57,964 nt of DNA from Parasitella parasitica (Eukaryota > Mucoromycota > Mucoromycetes > Mucorales > Mucoraceae). Positions 1 through 10,041 of this stretch are shown here, one piece after another. The position numbers were made by a program, and so were the translations under genes. The notes beneath the pieces were generated by a model that had not been told where the DNA came from, made no database searches, and saw nothing but the letters and a program-made list of their open reading frames with translations. The stretch is taken from the NCBI GenBank assembly GCA_025201805.1, contig MU619336.1, positions 64,961-122,924 of the forward strand, in the 5' to 3' direction. How positions within the stretch are numbered: position 1 is the stretch's first letter; each line of letters starts with the position of its first letter.

Positions 1-334
1 TTACAATATAAGCTACGTAAAACAGACCAAGGCCAATGTTGTTTTGCTGGGCTGTTAATCCTGCTGTATCCATCAACGTATGCCCTTCATCCTTATTCAT
101 AGTCATCGCAAATCCAACATTCGAACGATCCTCGACAGATAAAAAATACAAACAAAACACCCACGGCACAATACGCCAATCTAGTTTTTTGAGTAGCTTT
201 TTATCTCGGTCCAAGTCTTGGTCCTCGTCCTCATCACTTGAATCAAGGATTACGACGTTTTCAGGTGTAGTTCCTGCACTACGCTGTCGAATCTCAAGCT
301 TTGCTGGCTCGCTGTTGGTTGGAATCATGGTCAT
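1..334 (-). CDS. MFS transporter, N-terminal part (cut by window edge)
   Basis: A minus-strand frame opens at an ATG at 334 (a second in-frame ATG is at 328) and runs off the left edge after 111 codons. The first ~50 residues are hydrophilic with an acidic stretch (SSDEDEDQDLDRD). They are followed by KKLDWRIVPWVFCLYFLS and then DRSNVGFA. That pairing of a DWRIVPW-type helix start and a D-R-x-N-x-G-x-A motif is typical of transmembrane segment 1 of the fungal anion:cation symporter MFS family (allantoate, nicotinate, vitamin H permeases). The protein is therefore probably a plasma-membrane permease for a small organic anion. The substrate cannot be read from this fragment. The frame reaches position 1 with no stop. 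The last bases could be a splice donor (GTAA), so the exon may end right at the edge. Confidence 0.85.
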   Translation of the reverse strand, partial: MTMIPTNSEPAKLEIRQRSAGTTPENVVILDSSDEDEDQDLDRDKKLLKKLDWRIVPWVFCLYFLSVEDRSNVGFAMTMNKDEGHTLMDTAGLTAQQNNIGLGLFYVAYIV

Positions 335-690
335 TGAGCAAAGAGCAGTTGGCTTTTTTTTTTTTTTTTGTTGTTTCACCACTATTTTTATACAGTGCTG
401 CTAGTCACCGAGGAAATGACTTTACGCAAATTAAATGTACTGTACCATGATTGTCATCATGATGATTATATGGCATTTGCTACTTTCACCTATGTTAGCT
501 CCTGAATTAGCGAAGTTTGTCTGTTTAATAGCATATATTTAGCCAATTAATCGAAGTCTTAAAATTATCATGTAGATCATATTAATAATCACAAAGTGAG
601 TCAAGTATGGCTAATGACTTCCACCCTTCAGTTATATACACAATGAAACCCTATACCAATCAAAGAATTTATATTTACTGGATGATCTCT
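335..690. other. Intergenic, MFS promoter side
   Basis: AT-rich sequence between the MFS start and the left arm of the inverted repeat. A T-run at 354-369 lies just upstream of the MFS ATG. I see no gene here. Confidence 0.6.
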
Positions 691-1107
691 ATAGTGTTTT
701 TAAATTTTCAAGTAGTTCTGCATAGATGATGGAGCTTCTCTTTTTAGTGTGTGTCTTGTAGTGGGAATGATCAATAAACTATCATACTTCACCGATTAAG
801 ATGCGCTTACACAAAGAAATTTTGATAAAGCAATAGAATTTCTCAAGAGCTATAAAATCAAATCGGTATACCGTAGTATGCTGACCTTTGAACAATTAAT
901 CGATGTAATCTGAGGCCTTTGAAAGGCTGCTATTTTATGATATTAGCACTTTAAATAATGTTTGGCAACATTTCACATTGAAAGATTTTACTGCCATGGA
1001 TACTTTATCTTGCGAAAAAGCAATCTATTTTACTTTGTGCATATTAGAAATATGTATAAAACCAATTGTTACCTTGTATAACAGTTTATATTTCATCCTG
1101 TGTAAGC

Positions 1108-1320
1108 TCATTGGAAGCATAAATATGCTCTAACTGCGATTATATCAATAGTAAGTTCCTTTACTGATGCCCCCATCCTTACTGGTTCTTCCGTTGGCTC
1201 CCCCATTCTAACATTAGGAGCAGACTGTCTGATTTTAGGATAAAATAATTTGATAAAACGAACTTTGATAATAACAAAAGTAAGTTTTGCTTGAATGATG
1301 AAGAACATGGTGAAGAACAA
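1108..1320 (-). other. 70-codon ORF retained in both arms, doubtful gene
   Basis: An open frame of 70 codons lies here, and the same-length frame is kept in the other arm at 30241-30453. It begins MFFTMFFIIQAKLTF and has no family I recognise. Of about a dozen nucleotide differences between the two copies, nearly all change the amino acid and only about two are silent. That argues against purifying selection on a protein, so the frame is probably shared by descent of the duplication. Confidence 0.2.
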
Positions 1321-1569
1321 TTGAACTGGCTACAAGCGATCTCAAGACAAGTTCTACGTGCAAGCTACTATGTCAGATTACAATACCTTAGAATTTACAA
1401 AGCACAACTCGCATATGTTTTGTGATTTGCGCTTTTATTTAACGGGTTGATTGTCCCTTTTCGTAAAAAAAAAAAAGTACAATAAGCCTTGGGCTATTGT
1501 CTTGGAAGAGACCTTTATTTAAATTGTACACAATAACCACATTCTACTGCAGGTTCATAGAACATTGTT

Positions 1570-1674
1570 ATAAATACAATAAAGCATACTATCAGCTCAT
1601 TCATATCATGAGATCATTCATAAAGCACCACAATAAATACAATAAAACGTACTAGAGCTCTTTCATATCAGAAG
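1570..1674 (+). repeat. Degenerate direct repeat upstream of the duplicated gene
   Basis: Two ~42-bp units at 1570-1611 and 1633-1674 share ATAAATACAATAAA, then a variable centre, then CTCATTCATATCA or CTCTTTCATATCA. A third partial unit (TACAATAAACC) follows near 1690. The same pair is present in the right arm, so the repeat predates the duplication. It sits 115-220 bp upstream of the start codon and could be a regulatory array. Confidence 0.55.
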
Positions 1675-1718
1675 CCTTATTTATTAATATACAATAAACC
1701 AGAGTTACATTTGAAAAG

Positions 1719-1726
1719 TATAAATA
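1719..1726 (+). promoter_or_regulatory. TATA box of the left duplicated gene
   Basis: A TATAAATA element lies 65 bp upstream of the ATG at 1791. The right copy has the same element at 29835-29842, 66 bp upstream of its ATG. Confidence 0.55.
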
Positions 1727-1790
1727 CGAGTGCTATTAATTCAGTTTTTCCCCCATCTTAAACACTCAATTACTCCCAATATCAACAACA

Positions 1791-3458
1791 ATGGTTCAAG
1801 AAAAAATATTCACTGGACTTGCTGCTTTGGACGAACACATCGAATTGCAAACTAAATCGAAACCTTTACGACTTTACAAGCCTGATCTTTCTGACGATCT
1901 CGATCCGAGCGAATGGGTTTCCATCCACGAATACGAGTTAATTAAATTCATTTCAAAGGACTCACACCACAGCAATGTGATTACTCCACAAATGTTAAGT
2001 ACATTAAAAGAATTGCGACTTAGCAACCCTGATCTTCCGCCTTTTTGCAACTGTTACGAAATTGAAGATTTGCCCGATTTTCCTGTTGAATTTTCGGATG
2101 AAGAAGTTGAAGAATTAAGAGCTCGGGACAAACGAGATAAAGCATACCACATTACTATGTTGTACGAGAATAAGCCAGAAGAATTGGATCTATGTGAACT
2201 TAAACTTTCGGACAATGGCGACTATATTAAATTTATCAAGCCACACGTGGGCATTGAATGCCTTGGACTATACCAGCCCGTCAACTTGACTGCTTCTTCG
2301 CTTGAGTATTTCTTACAGAAACTACTAGGGTTGACATCCATCAAACTTGAAATAAGCTCTTCTAATGATGCTGAATTGCAAACAGAAAAGCCTACTAATT
2401 GGAACAGCCTAATCACCGATTTTTGCAAGCGTCTCAAGGATTTTGAGGAATGCAAAATTGTGATCAATTGCTCCGATTTTGAAGATTATTTGAGTCAAGT
2501 TAAAAATTGGGTCAAGGTTTTAAACGAAGTTGCTGGTTTGAACAAGAAAGGAGTTCCAAGCTCAACACTTCTATTTACAGAAGGCAGTAAAGAGAATGAA
2601 TATTTTATTATAATGGAGCAAAATGGTTCGTGTGTCATGTTTGTCATACCTAACTGCGTTGAAGACAAAAGCATCCAACAAGTCATTGAATCTACAAAAC
2701 CATTTTCACCCAAGGGCATCCTTATATCCTATCCAGAGAACTCTAGCTTTCCAGACAACTCTAGCTTTTTTGAAAAGTTTATAGACACGGTCAAGGGCTT
2801 TCGTCAAAAATCAGCTACAACCTCTTTGTCCGAGTTCGCCAAAAGCTGTATCAAACCATTAAAGCTTGATGATATCAGGATTTTCGACGAGAAGTTCTAT
2901 AAAAAATTGAATTCCAAATCTGATAAGCCAAAAGCTAAAACTGGACACCAAACTACTTTGAATGATGTTGTCTCTATGATCAACTATGGCGCTAAAATTT
3001 TACACTTGTCTAACCTTGATTTCTCTTGCCCCTCATTCAATGATCGAGAAATCAGCGAAAAAGAAAGTCCTGTAGATATCGATCAAATTTGTTTTGTAAA
3101 CTGTGTGATTGATCCGTTGACATTTGGTGAAATGTTGTCAGCAATAGCAAAAACTGATAATTTGGTATTTGTTAATTGTACTTTCATGGCGCAATCTTGT
3201 AACAAACTCGAATTTGACTTCGAGAGAACAAATGTAAATAATTTACTATTGTTTCAGCCACGAGTAGTTTACAATGACAGCACTCCAGTTGCCCCAACTA
3301 ATTGCCATAAATATGAATATAACGTAACTAAGGATGGCCTTCTTTGCCGAGAAACCTCTAGCGAATTCCTCATTTCGATCCGATTCCATGATTGGAAAAA
3401 GTTTTCTTTTTATATGGATGAGGAAGTCATGCATTATGAGGAGGACGAAGAGCACTAA
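1791..3458 (+). CDS. Unknown 555-residue protein, left copy of inverted pair
   Basis: Intronless frame of 555 codons. I do not recognise the family. The protein is soluble-looking, with no signal peptide or membrane span, and is acidic at the end (HYEEDEEH). Recurrent short motifs of the type LHLSNLDFS, LVFVNCTF, ICFVNCVI and LKELRLSN suggest degenerate leucine-rich or F-box-like solenoid repeats, but I cannot confirm this. The start is supported by a TATA box 65 bp upstream and an ACAACAATGG context. A polyadenylation signal follows the stop. The second copy at 28120-29769 keeps an intact frame of 549 codons. Identity is patchy: residues ~60-140 are nearly identical, while residues 1-60 and a few short windows differ heavily. 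This copy also carries a short internal duplication near residue 320 (PENSS/PDNSS). Confidence 0.75.
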   Translation: MVQEKIFTGLAALDEHIELQTKSKPLRLYKPDLSDDLDPSEWVSIHEYELIKFISKDSHHSNVITPQMLSTLKELRLSNPDLPPFCNCYEIEDLPDFPVEFSDEEVEELRARDKRDKAYHITMLYENKPEELDLCELKLSDNGDYIKFIKPHVGIECLGLYQPVNLTASSLEYFLQKLLGLTSIKLEISSSNDAELQTEKPTNWNSLITDFCKRLKDFEECKIVINCSDFEDYLSQVKNWVKVLNEVAGLNKKGVPSSTLLFTEGSKENEYFIIMEQNGSCVMFVIPNCVEDKSIQQVIESTKPFSPKGILISYPENSSFPDNSSFFEKFIDTVKGFRQKSATTSLSEFAKSCIKPLKLDDIRIFDEKFYKKLNSKSDKPKAKTGHQTTLNDVVSMINYGAKILHLSNLDFSCPSFNDREISEKESPVDIDQICFVNCVIDPLTFGEMLSAIAKTDNLVFVNCTFMAQSCNKLEFDFERTNVNNLLLFQPRVVYNDSTPVAPTNCHKYEYNVTKDGLLCRETSSEFLISIRFHDWKKFSFYMDEEVMHYEEDEEH

Positions 3459-3580
3459 CTTTATGTAACCTAACCTCCTCAAAGCAATAGAGATTTAAAA
3501 TAGTCTCTTTTTATATGTCTATGGTATAACTTTTATATGCATCTTTCCTTTGAAGTAAGATATGCCTTTCCAAGTTTATG

Positions 3581-3586
3581 AATAAA
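3581..3586 (+). terminator. Polyadenylation signal of the left duplicated gene
   Basis: AATAAA lies 123 bp after the stop codon and is followed by a T-rich stretch. It is conserved in the inverted copy near 28000. Confidence 0.5.
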
Positions 3587-3909
3587 CAGCTTTATTTTTA
3601 TGCAAAATTATTACCTTATTCTTTGATATTTTCAAACCTTGCAAGAAATGCAACCTAGCCGATTGTCGTGTGTAGCAGTAGATAAAAATTCTCTATTTGA
3701 TATATTGCTTTTAAATCAGCTAAATAGAACAACTAGTTCGATTGCCATTGGAAATTAGTCCTTACTACTTCTTCTTTCTTTAGATGGCATTGCAATTGGA
3801 TCAATACGATGCAAGACCTCAAAATAAATAAACCAACTGGATCATGTCATTGACGACGCAAATAGCAACACCCCTTCCGAAAGCCCTCTGGACAGTTACC
3901 AAATGCTAA

Positions 3910-5111
3910 TCTCTATATATACTGTACACTATTTTCAAAACTTATTCGCACAAGCTGAGAAAAAAATTGCCCACTTTTTGTTTTACTTTCTGCACACATC
4001 GTTTAAAGACTATTTTGAACTTAAAGATATGATATAGATAGCTTATTTTACAGCACGTTCTCTTCGTATTTTTTAAAAGTGTGCAAAAAAAAAAAATAGC
4101 GTGCAGAAATAAACCGAATAATTTCTGAAAATAGTGTATACATGTGTGGGTACCTCTATTGGTATCATCATTGGTATGAGCTTGACCGAACCATAGGTTT
4201 TTATTAAAGTTATTTACTTGAGAGATCTAGTTGTATCTAGTAGCTCTTACGGTTTTAAAATTAATTAATAAAATGAATAAATGTAATTATAAATTAGCTA
4301 TCATACCCTTTGCTTCAGATTTGCATGTCTAGGTGCTAGATTAATACACTCAAGTGAATTAAAAAGTCAACTATTGCGGGAAATTCAATGCAAGAAACCA
4401 TAAAAATACTTACTTTTAAAACCTATTCTGCTAAAATCTAGTAGCCAGACTTACTGTTTGGCCATTTTTTTATTATCTTCCAGGATTTGCGAATAGTCTT
4501 ACTATTTTTTTTCATCAATGTGTATAAAATTTTCTGGTTTTTAAATAGTATAGACGAATATAGTTAGAAAGATTTAGAAAAATAGTTACTTGATTAAAAA
4601 AACTCTTCATGCTCGCACTACACATTTTTAGCGCCTTTCGTCGTACAAGATAAAAAACACTGATACTTTCTTAAACGAGTTATTTTCGAACGTTACATTA
4701 TCTCTGTGAACATTTTGTGGAATAGAGTCAAATTTCTGGTTCAACATATTAACATATTATTAAACAGAACGAAGTGTTCAGCTTAAAAAATCGCCTTTTT
4801 TGGATTTCGAATCTCCTAATTTGGTTGATTCAAGCTATTTCTCCCGACTTTCAACATGATTTACTCTGTTGAAAAAGCTTTTATTTCAAATCAAAATACA
4901 CGACCATTTATTTCACGCTTTGTTGCATACGCACATATTTTTTTATAGTTTTCTAAAGCTTCTGTATATTTTTAATTAGTTTTTAAAATGAGATATACTT
5001 GATTTAACGCCGACTTTTCAAAAATCCGAAACTTGAATGGGAACTAAAAAACCAAACAAAGTAATTATAAACTCTATTCCTCGTTGGATTTTAATTCTAA
5101 ACGAGCTTTTA
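3910..5111. other. AT-rich spacer without recognisable genes
   Basis: Very AT-rich, with A and T runs and no credible coding frame on either strand. It contains the first copy of a ~65-bp dispersed repeat (4002-4070). Nothing else is recognised. Confidence 0.6.
4002..4070 (+). repeat. Dispersed ~65-bp repeat, copy 1
   Basis: The core TTGAACTTAAAGATATGAT at 4015 is followed by TAGATAGCTT and later by CGTTCTCTTCGTATTTT. The same order of blocks occurs at 9252-9317 with small indels. Probably two remnants of one decayed element. Confidence 0.6.
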
Positions 5112-5172
5112 TACACCCCCCCCCCGAACTACGGCGATATTTTTCGATCTTCGTTCTCATTGGGGGGGGTGC
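5112..5172. repeat. C-tract/G-tract inverted repeat beside the Helitron relic
   Basis: TACAC followed by C10 (5116-5125) faces G8 followed by TGCA (5162-5172), 36 bp apart, so a strong stem could form. Just outside it, on the minus strand, lies a GC-rich block (GCCCGCTGCAGGCGCG). The structure lies downstream, in helicase orientation, of the Helitron pseudogene. It may be the remains of that element's 3' end. I do not see the exact CTRR terminus. Confidence 0.4.
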
Positions 5173-5398
5173 ACAGTTCGCGCCTGCAGCGGGCTGTCCC
5201 ACTTAACACAATGTTAAATCAAACGAAATAAGAAACAATAAGTGGAAATAACATTTATGAATTGTATAAAGATATGATATATTATGATTATTTGGTATTT
5301 TTTTTGTTTAAATCCCCGAAGTTGGTTAATTCTGAAGAATCTCAGTGTAGACGACGTTTGATGTATATTCTCCTTCTTGGCTTGGGGTTGATGATGAT

Positions 5399-6173
5399 TC
5401 AGATGTCATCTGGCCTTTTAACTCGAGATATAGCAACGTATAATTGGCCATGCGAGAAAATTGACACAGGAAGATACAGCCCTACAAAGTCCAGAGTTTG
5501 ACCTTGCGATTTATTTATCGTCATGGCAAAAGCTGGTCTAACAGGGAACTGACAACGCTTAAATTCTACGCCGACTTGCTCAACTATCGAGTTTAACGTA
5601 ACTCTGGGTATGAGCACAACTTCAGCCTGGATAGTGTTCCTTGTGAATGCTCGACAAATAAGCCTTGTACCATTACAAACACCGTGAGCAGGATCGATGT
5701 TTCTGTGGGCTGAATAGGGAAGGAGCCATTGCCGATAGCAAGCAAAATTTTGTAATGACATGGCTTGTTGAACACTCGTGTTTGTTGTTAAGCTGAGTAC
5801 TTGTACTTGCGGCCAAAGGTTTGAGGTCATCAGAATGCATGCTTGAATGATTTCTTCTTTACTGCCATGAGGAACAACAGGTAAAACTTGACGAAAATCG
5901 TCACCAAAATACAATATTTTTTCCTCCAAAGGGAACATCTGCCTGTCTTTCGTCTATTTGCTTCATGGTATCTTTAAATGCCCTGTCTACTGTTTCAAGA
6001 ACATCACGGCTGATCATCGATGCTTCATCCCAAAGAATAAGTCTTGCGCCAGGAGATCTGGGCCTCAAAGAACACACAGATGAATCATTGCATCTAAGAG
6101 GAATACTAAATCTTGAGTGAGCAGTACGGTCACCTTTTAAGCGCTGGAGACTATTTTTTGCGATTTGTATCAT
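5399..6173 (-). pseudogene. Helitron PIF1-type helicase fragment, frameshifted
   Basis: Two overlapping minus-strand frames join across a frameshift near 5905-5940. The upstream part carries RTAHSRFSIPL and the Walker B motif LILWDEASM, then PFGGK. The downstream part carries GDDFRQVLPVVPHGS, LWPQVQVLSLT and NGTRL, then the helicase C-terminal signature FAMTINKSQGQTLDFVGLYL and GQLYVAISRV. This is the order found in the helicase of Helitron rolling-circle transposons. The Walker A region, the Rep/HUH domain and the stretch between motifs III and NGTRL are missing, so the copy is truncated, internally deleted and frameshifted. It cannot encode a working helicase. It ends at a TGA at 5399-5401. 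Confidence 0.85.
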
Positions 6174-6862
6174 TTTAATATGAGAGATGAGTAGATTTGA
6201 AACAACCTTGGTATTACTACCAATTAAGGTTAAATAGCTGCTGTACCTAGAACATTTTTATAGCGGGGGACTTTTCTTTTCTTCTTTGTTAATTCAAATG
6301 CACATTAAAACTATGTCAAAAGAACTTAAATAGCGAGGATATTCAATTATTATTATTAACAAACATACCTTTCCACAAGTTTTATCACGATTTTTTTATG
6401 TCAAATCCACAGTATTTCCAAGTAATTTTGATGATAAATGTAAAGCATTTTACAAGATCGCTAGACGATTCAAATTGGATCGTAATTTCTCCGACATGGA
6501 CTCTATTAGTCAATTTAGCAACCTCATTGAACTAGAAGCGCAAATACAGCACATCGCAAAAGCTAAAAAAAAATCATGTCGATTCGTGAAAGCGATATCC
6601 TTAAAATTAAAAAAGTCATTGGTTACTAATAAAGACTTGTTTGATTGGAAAGTTAATCATAATGCATTCAGTTTCATTAGGAAAAAAGTTATCATGAATA
6701 TCAAATGTACTATTCCTCCAAGTACAATATGGGATTAGTGAGTATACAGTTCACTGTCTTTAATGATGAAGTTTTCAAGATTGTATAAAGGAGGTGAGGT
6801 GATCAATTGAAACAGATGCTTACACTGGAATGTTTATATGAATTTTAACGATGATTCTTGAC
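6174..6862. other. Spacer with an unassigned ORF
   Basis: AT-rich stretch upstream of the Helitron fragment. An 87-codon plus-strand frame at 6475-6738 (lysine-rich, starting MDRNFSDMDSISQFSN) has no family I recognise and no promoter context. It may be a transposon relic or chance. Confidence 0.35.
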
Positions 6863-7037
6863 CTACTCGACAACCCTGGTGACAACACTAGTATAAACAC
6901 TGTCTTCATGAACGGCGAAACGCTGAATAAGTTCAGATTGCATTTCACCCGGCAACTCGAAATTATCATCAGGGTCTTCAGTGCCTTCATGATGAATGAG
7001 ACTGATAGTAACATCAGTGGTGCGAACAAAAATTTGA
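6863..7037 (-). pseudogene. Coding relic, protein-like minus frame
   Basis: A minus-strand frame of ~58 codons ends at a TAG at 6863-6865 and reads like real protein: TTDVTISLIHHEGTEDPDD, then a GEMQSELIQRF block. It opens at a TAA rather than at a start codon, so it is a fragment or an exon of an element I cannot identify. The plus-strand ORF over the same bases has a less protein-like composition. Confidence 0.3.
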
Positions 7038-7293
7038 GGAAATTAGTTGCTTACAAAAGGAGTCTGATGACCACCTTCTTCAATTTACCTAATTTTTTGA
7101 CACTTTTGAAGATCAAATTCCCCAGGAAAACGAAACTAGTTTGACAGGATATTTGAAATTAATTTGCCCAGCTTTCGAAAATAAATCTCCCGGTTTTTTA
7201 CCAGCTCTGGTCAAAACAATTATTTTCCAGATTCATCCACAATCCTTCAATTACCTTCTGTGAAAAGATTTGTTACTTGATAAATAAAGAAAA

Positions 7294-7480
7294 CTATTCA
7301 TCGTCATCATAATCTTTACCATCATTTTCATCGTCTTCTTCTTCATCGTCTTCTTTTTCAAAAATGGAATTTGCCATTCAAGCATTGTAGTTGTGCTTTT
7401 TCTTTTGATCGACTTTAGTTGAGACGTTTACGATGTCATTTTCGATACTGGAACTATTATTATAGTAATCTTACGTAGAT
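7294..7480 (-). pseudogene. Coding relic with acidic C terminus and in-frame stop
   Basis: One minus-strand frame runs through SIENDIVNVSTKVDQKKKHN, meets a TGA, then continues with MANSIFEKEDDEEEDDENDG and a short acidic end to a TAG at 7294-7296. A Lys-rich stretch followed by an Asp/Glu tail is unlikely to be noise. It looks like the decayed 3' end of a gene or transposon ORF. Together with 6863-7037 it suggests a broken minus-strand gene, but I cannot name it. Confidence 0.35.
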
Positions 7481-8085
7481 CGCCCAACATTTCCCAAAAA
7501 AGAAAAAGTAATATTATATGATGCAAAATATTGGAGGTCTTGGCCATCATTAGAATTACAAAAAAAGGGACTCTTGAACTGACATTAGGCCTTATTACGA
7601 GTTACAGTGATAATAGGGCTTCTCTGTCACTAGCAATTAGCAATTTATGAATTATTCATAAATCACACAAGGGGCCATTACAGCAAAATATTGTGTTCAT
7701 TAATTACCTTCTTCTGCTTCCAGCTCGATGAGCCATACCTGTTTTATCATATTACTATGACGAAAGGTACACTTGTGGTATCAAAAATACTTACTTTATG
7801 GAGCTGTGTCATGTACTAAAAATATTCTTGACATGATATCATCTTCAGATAGATATTTTTACAGCTTAAAAGCAAGAACTATAGCCTTGTGTGCCATTTT
7901 TTGATTGTTTTTATAAACAAAAGTGCCCTGAAAACACCAGAAATAGTATCCATTGGGGAAAAACTACATTATATATGATTTTGGCGCAATTTGAGCACGA
8001 TTTTTTTTTCCAAGCAAAAAGAACGAATTTTTCAAATTTTTTCCTTGTATCCACGCATCCAAAATCATTGATTATGCATTATCCT

Positions 8086-8122
8086 CGATTTTGACCTCAA
8101 AAATGCAGCTTTTTACTATAAC
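8086..8122 (+). repeat. Short dispersed repeat, copy 1
   Basis: A block of the form CTCGATTTTGACCTCAAAAA then GCAGCTTTTTACTAT. A degenerate copy in the same orientation lies at 34137-34173 (CTCGAATTTGACCTCAAAAT then CGCAACTTTTTATTAT). No coding capacity is seen. Confidence 0.45.
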
Positions 8123-9251
8123 ATATATTGGAGGAAAATGATCGTTGTAGACCATTCCATGATCTGAAAGACTGGCAATGAGCTTTGATTAAGCAAAATG
8201 TTGATTTTTTCCTCTTAATCTGTTTTTGAGGTTTTTCGGCAGAACTCCTTCCATAAGCATACAGGAATTATGAAATGATACCATCTTGTAGAGCACCCAG
8301 AAATACAGCTATTATCATAGACTGATAGCCGGGGTATGCATAGTATCAGAGGATGATATCTTGCCTCAAAGAAGTAATTTTGGTTTCTAATTGTCCAAAT
8401 GGAGTTTTTGAAAGAAGTTTTCCTTCCTAATTTTGGATGCGTTTAATCTCCGCTATCAAAGAAAAAATCGTGTTTTCTTTTGAAGAAAGCATTAGCTTTG
8501 AGAAGCAATAGCTTATCCAATTCAATAGAAAAACAATTTTAACCTATCTTTTTCAAATGCTGCGCTTCTTGGCTTTCTAATGGTAGTACTCGCACGTCTG
8601 TAACTGGCTTGACAATCTCACGCTCCGATTTTGAAAAATACTTTTCCGAAAAAGTCCAAAAAGTCGTTGCGTTTAACTGATGACAACTTAAAAAGTACAA
8701 AAAATTGCTCCAAACTATGCGAATATGTAATCAAAAGATGTCTTATAGTCTAATGCACTACTTTGAATTACTTGTTTTTGTGTTTGAGATCTTTAAACAC
8801 TGTTTTCTTACAGTTCTCGTCTTTTTTCTGACAATAACACACTAAAGTTTCCGGCGCCTAAAATCTACGCTGGGTTTGCAGACACACACTTTTGAACCAT
8901 TCCAATATTACAGAAAAGACGGCACAGGTTTAAATAGCTGTTCTACTGCGCAACTGGATATAGAGAGCCCAGATTGGTGCTTGTTTGGCAAGACCTCCTG
9001 ATCTAAAAGACACCAGATCTACTGAAGGTATAAGAAAGTGCCGGAGAAAAGGAAACAATTTGCCACCAGGATAACACACCCATTCATAAAAAATTATATG
9101 CATAGAAATTTATGAAATCCCAAGGACATGAATGTGTTAATCCTCAACGTTGCTCTCCATTCCTGAATCTAAGTAAAGGTTTTTGATCCAAAGTCAACAG
9201 ACACACTTACACCCTGAATTACAGATGTTATCAATAGACAACTACAAATTT

Positions 9252-9317
9252 TTTTAAAGAATACCTTGAACTTAAAGATATGATGTAGATAGCTTCACAA
9301 CAGGTTCTCTTTGTATT
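9252..9317 (+). repeat. Dispersed ~65-bp repeat, copy 2
   Basis: Partner of 4002-4070 in the same orientation. It shares TTTAAAGA, TTGAACTTAAAGATATGAT, TAGATAGCTT and GGTTCTCTTTGTATTTT, with a short deletion in the middle. Confidence 0.6.
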
Positions 9318-10011
9318 TTCACTATGAATGAAACAAAGCAATCACTCCTCTTCTCTCAGAAACTTAGCTTTTATCAAAAATTAAGGTTTGTTACCAGAAA
9401 CCCTGATATATACTATCACAATCACCATGACCTTTATCATTTACTCTCAATTTTTTTTTCACACACTGTAAAATGACATATTATATGCAAAAGCAATGAT
9501 TATATTAGCCATCAGAGATCATTTTTATCAATTGAAAATTACCTTTTTAAACTGAGTAGCTATTTTTTTGAGGTTCTACCCACCATTTATCTTGATTAAT
9601 GATTTTTTTTTTCGAGCTCAAGACGATATTGTTTTTCAGCAAACTATAAAATGCAAATAATTGATACAACAGTAGAGCCTAGTGTATACTAATAAATACC
9701 CAGCAAAGTATCGGTTCTTATGAAATGTGCCGCCTTTCTTCTGCTTTTTTCTTTGTTGCTACATAATAAAAAAAGATCAGAACGTAGGTTGATTTTTGCA
9801 TTTAGAAATATGGGTATACCTCATTTACTTCTATCTAATTGATATAATAAAGCAGATTGCTCGGTAAAAAAATTTTTTTTTGTCCTATAGTTTCTTTAGA
9901 CACGCTTACTTCTTTTCTGAGCTTTTTTAAACCTGCTTTTCAATTGTATTCTTGTATAAGGTTTTTTCTACTGCTAAGGACGCAGGAGACTCAATAAGGG
10001 CAGAATGTCTT

Positions 10012-10041
10012 CTTTTTGTCATGTCTGTATGACAAAAAAAG
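10012..10041. repeat. Hairpin-forming inverted repeat
   Basis: CTTTTTGTCAT (10012-10022) and ATGACAAAAAAAG (10029-10041) form a 10-bp perfect stem around a 6-nt loop. No function can be assigned. Confidence 0.5.

Larger units (their letters stand above)
691..3909 (+). repeat. Left arm of a 3.2-kb inverted segmental duplication
   Basis: This arm matches the reverse complement of 27670-30871 from end to end with scattered substitutions and a few small indels. The outer limit is the shared block starting ATAGTGTTTTTAAATTTTC at 691. The inner limit is the shared block ending TACCAAATGCTAA at 3909, and similarity stops abruptly beyond both points. The arm holds the 555-codon gene, its promoter, its 3' region and ~1 kb of upstream sequence. 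I see no terminal inverted repeats on the arm itself and no transposase, so it looks like a segmental duplication rather than a simple transposon. Confidence 0.9.
7481..10011. other. Gene-poor spacer, repeat fragments
   Basis: AT-rich, with no credible gene on either strand. It contains a ~37-bp segment at 8086-8122 that recurs near 34137, the second copy of the dispersed repeat (9252-9317), and a 12-bp inverted pair CGCATCCAAAAT near 8054 and 8431. It looks like a graveyard of unclassified mobile elements. Confidence 0.5.

Noticed and set aside
36-404. 122-codon plus-strand ORF at the left edge
   Set aside because: Antisense shadow of the MFS transporter; the minus strand reads as a recognisable transporter N terminus.
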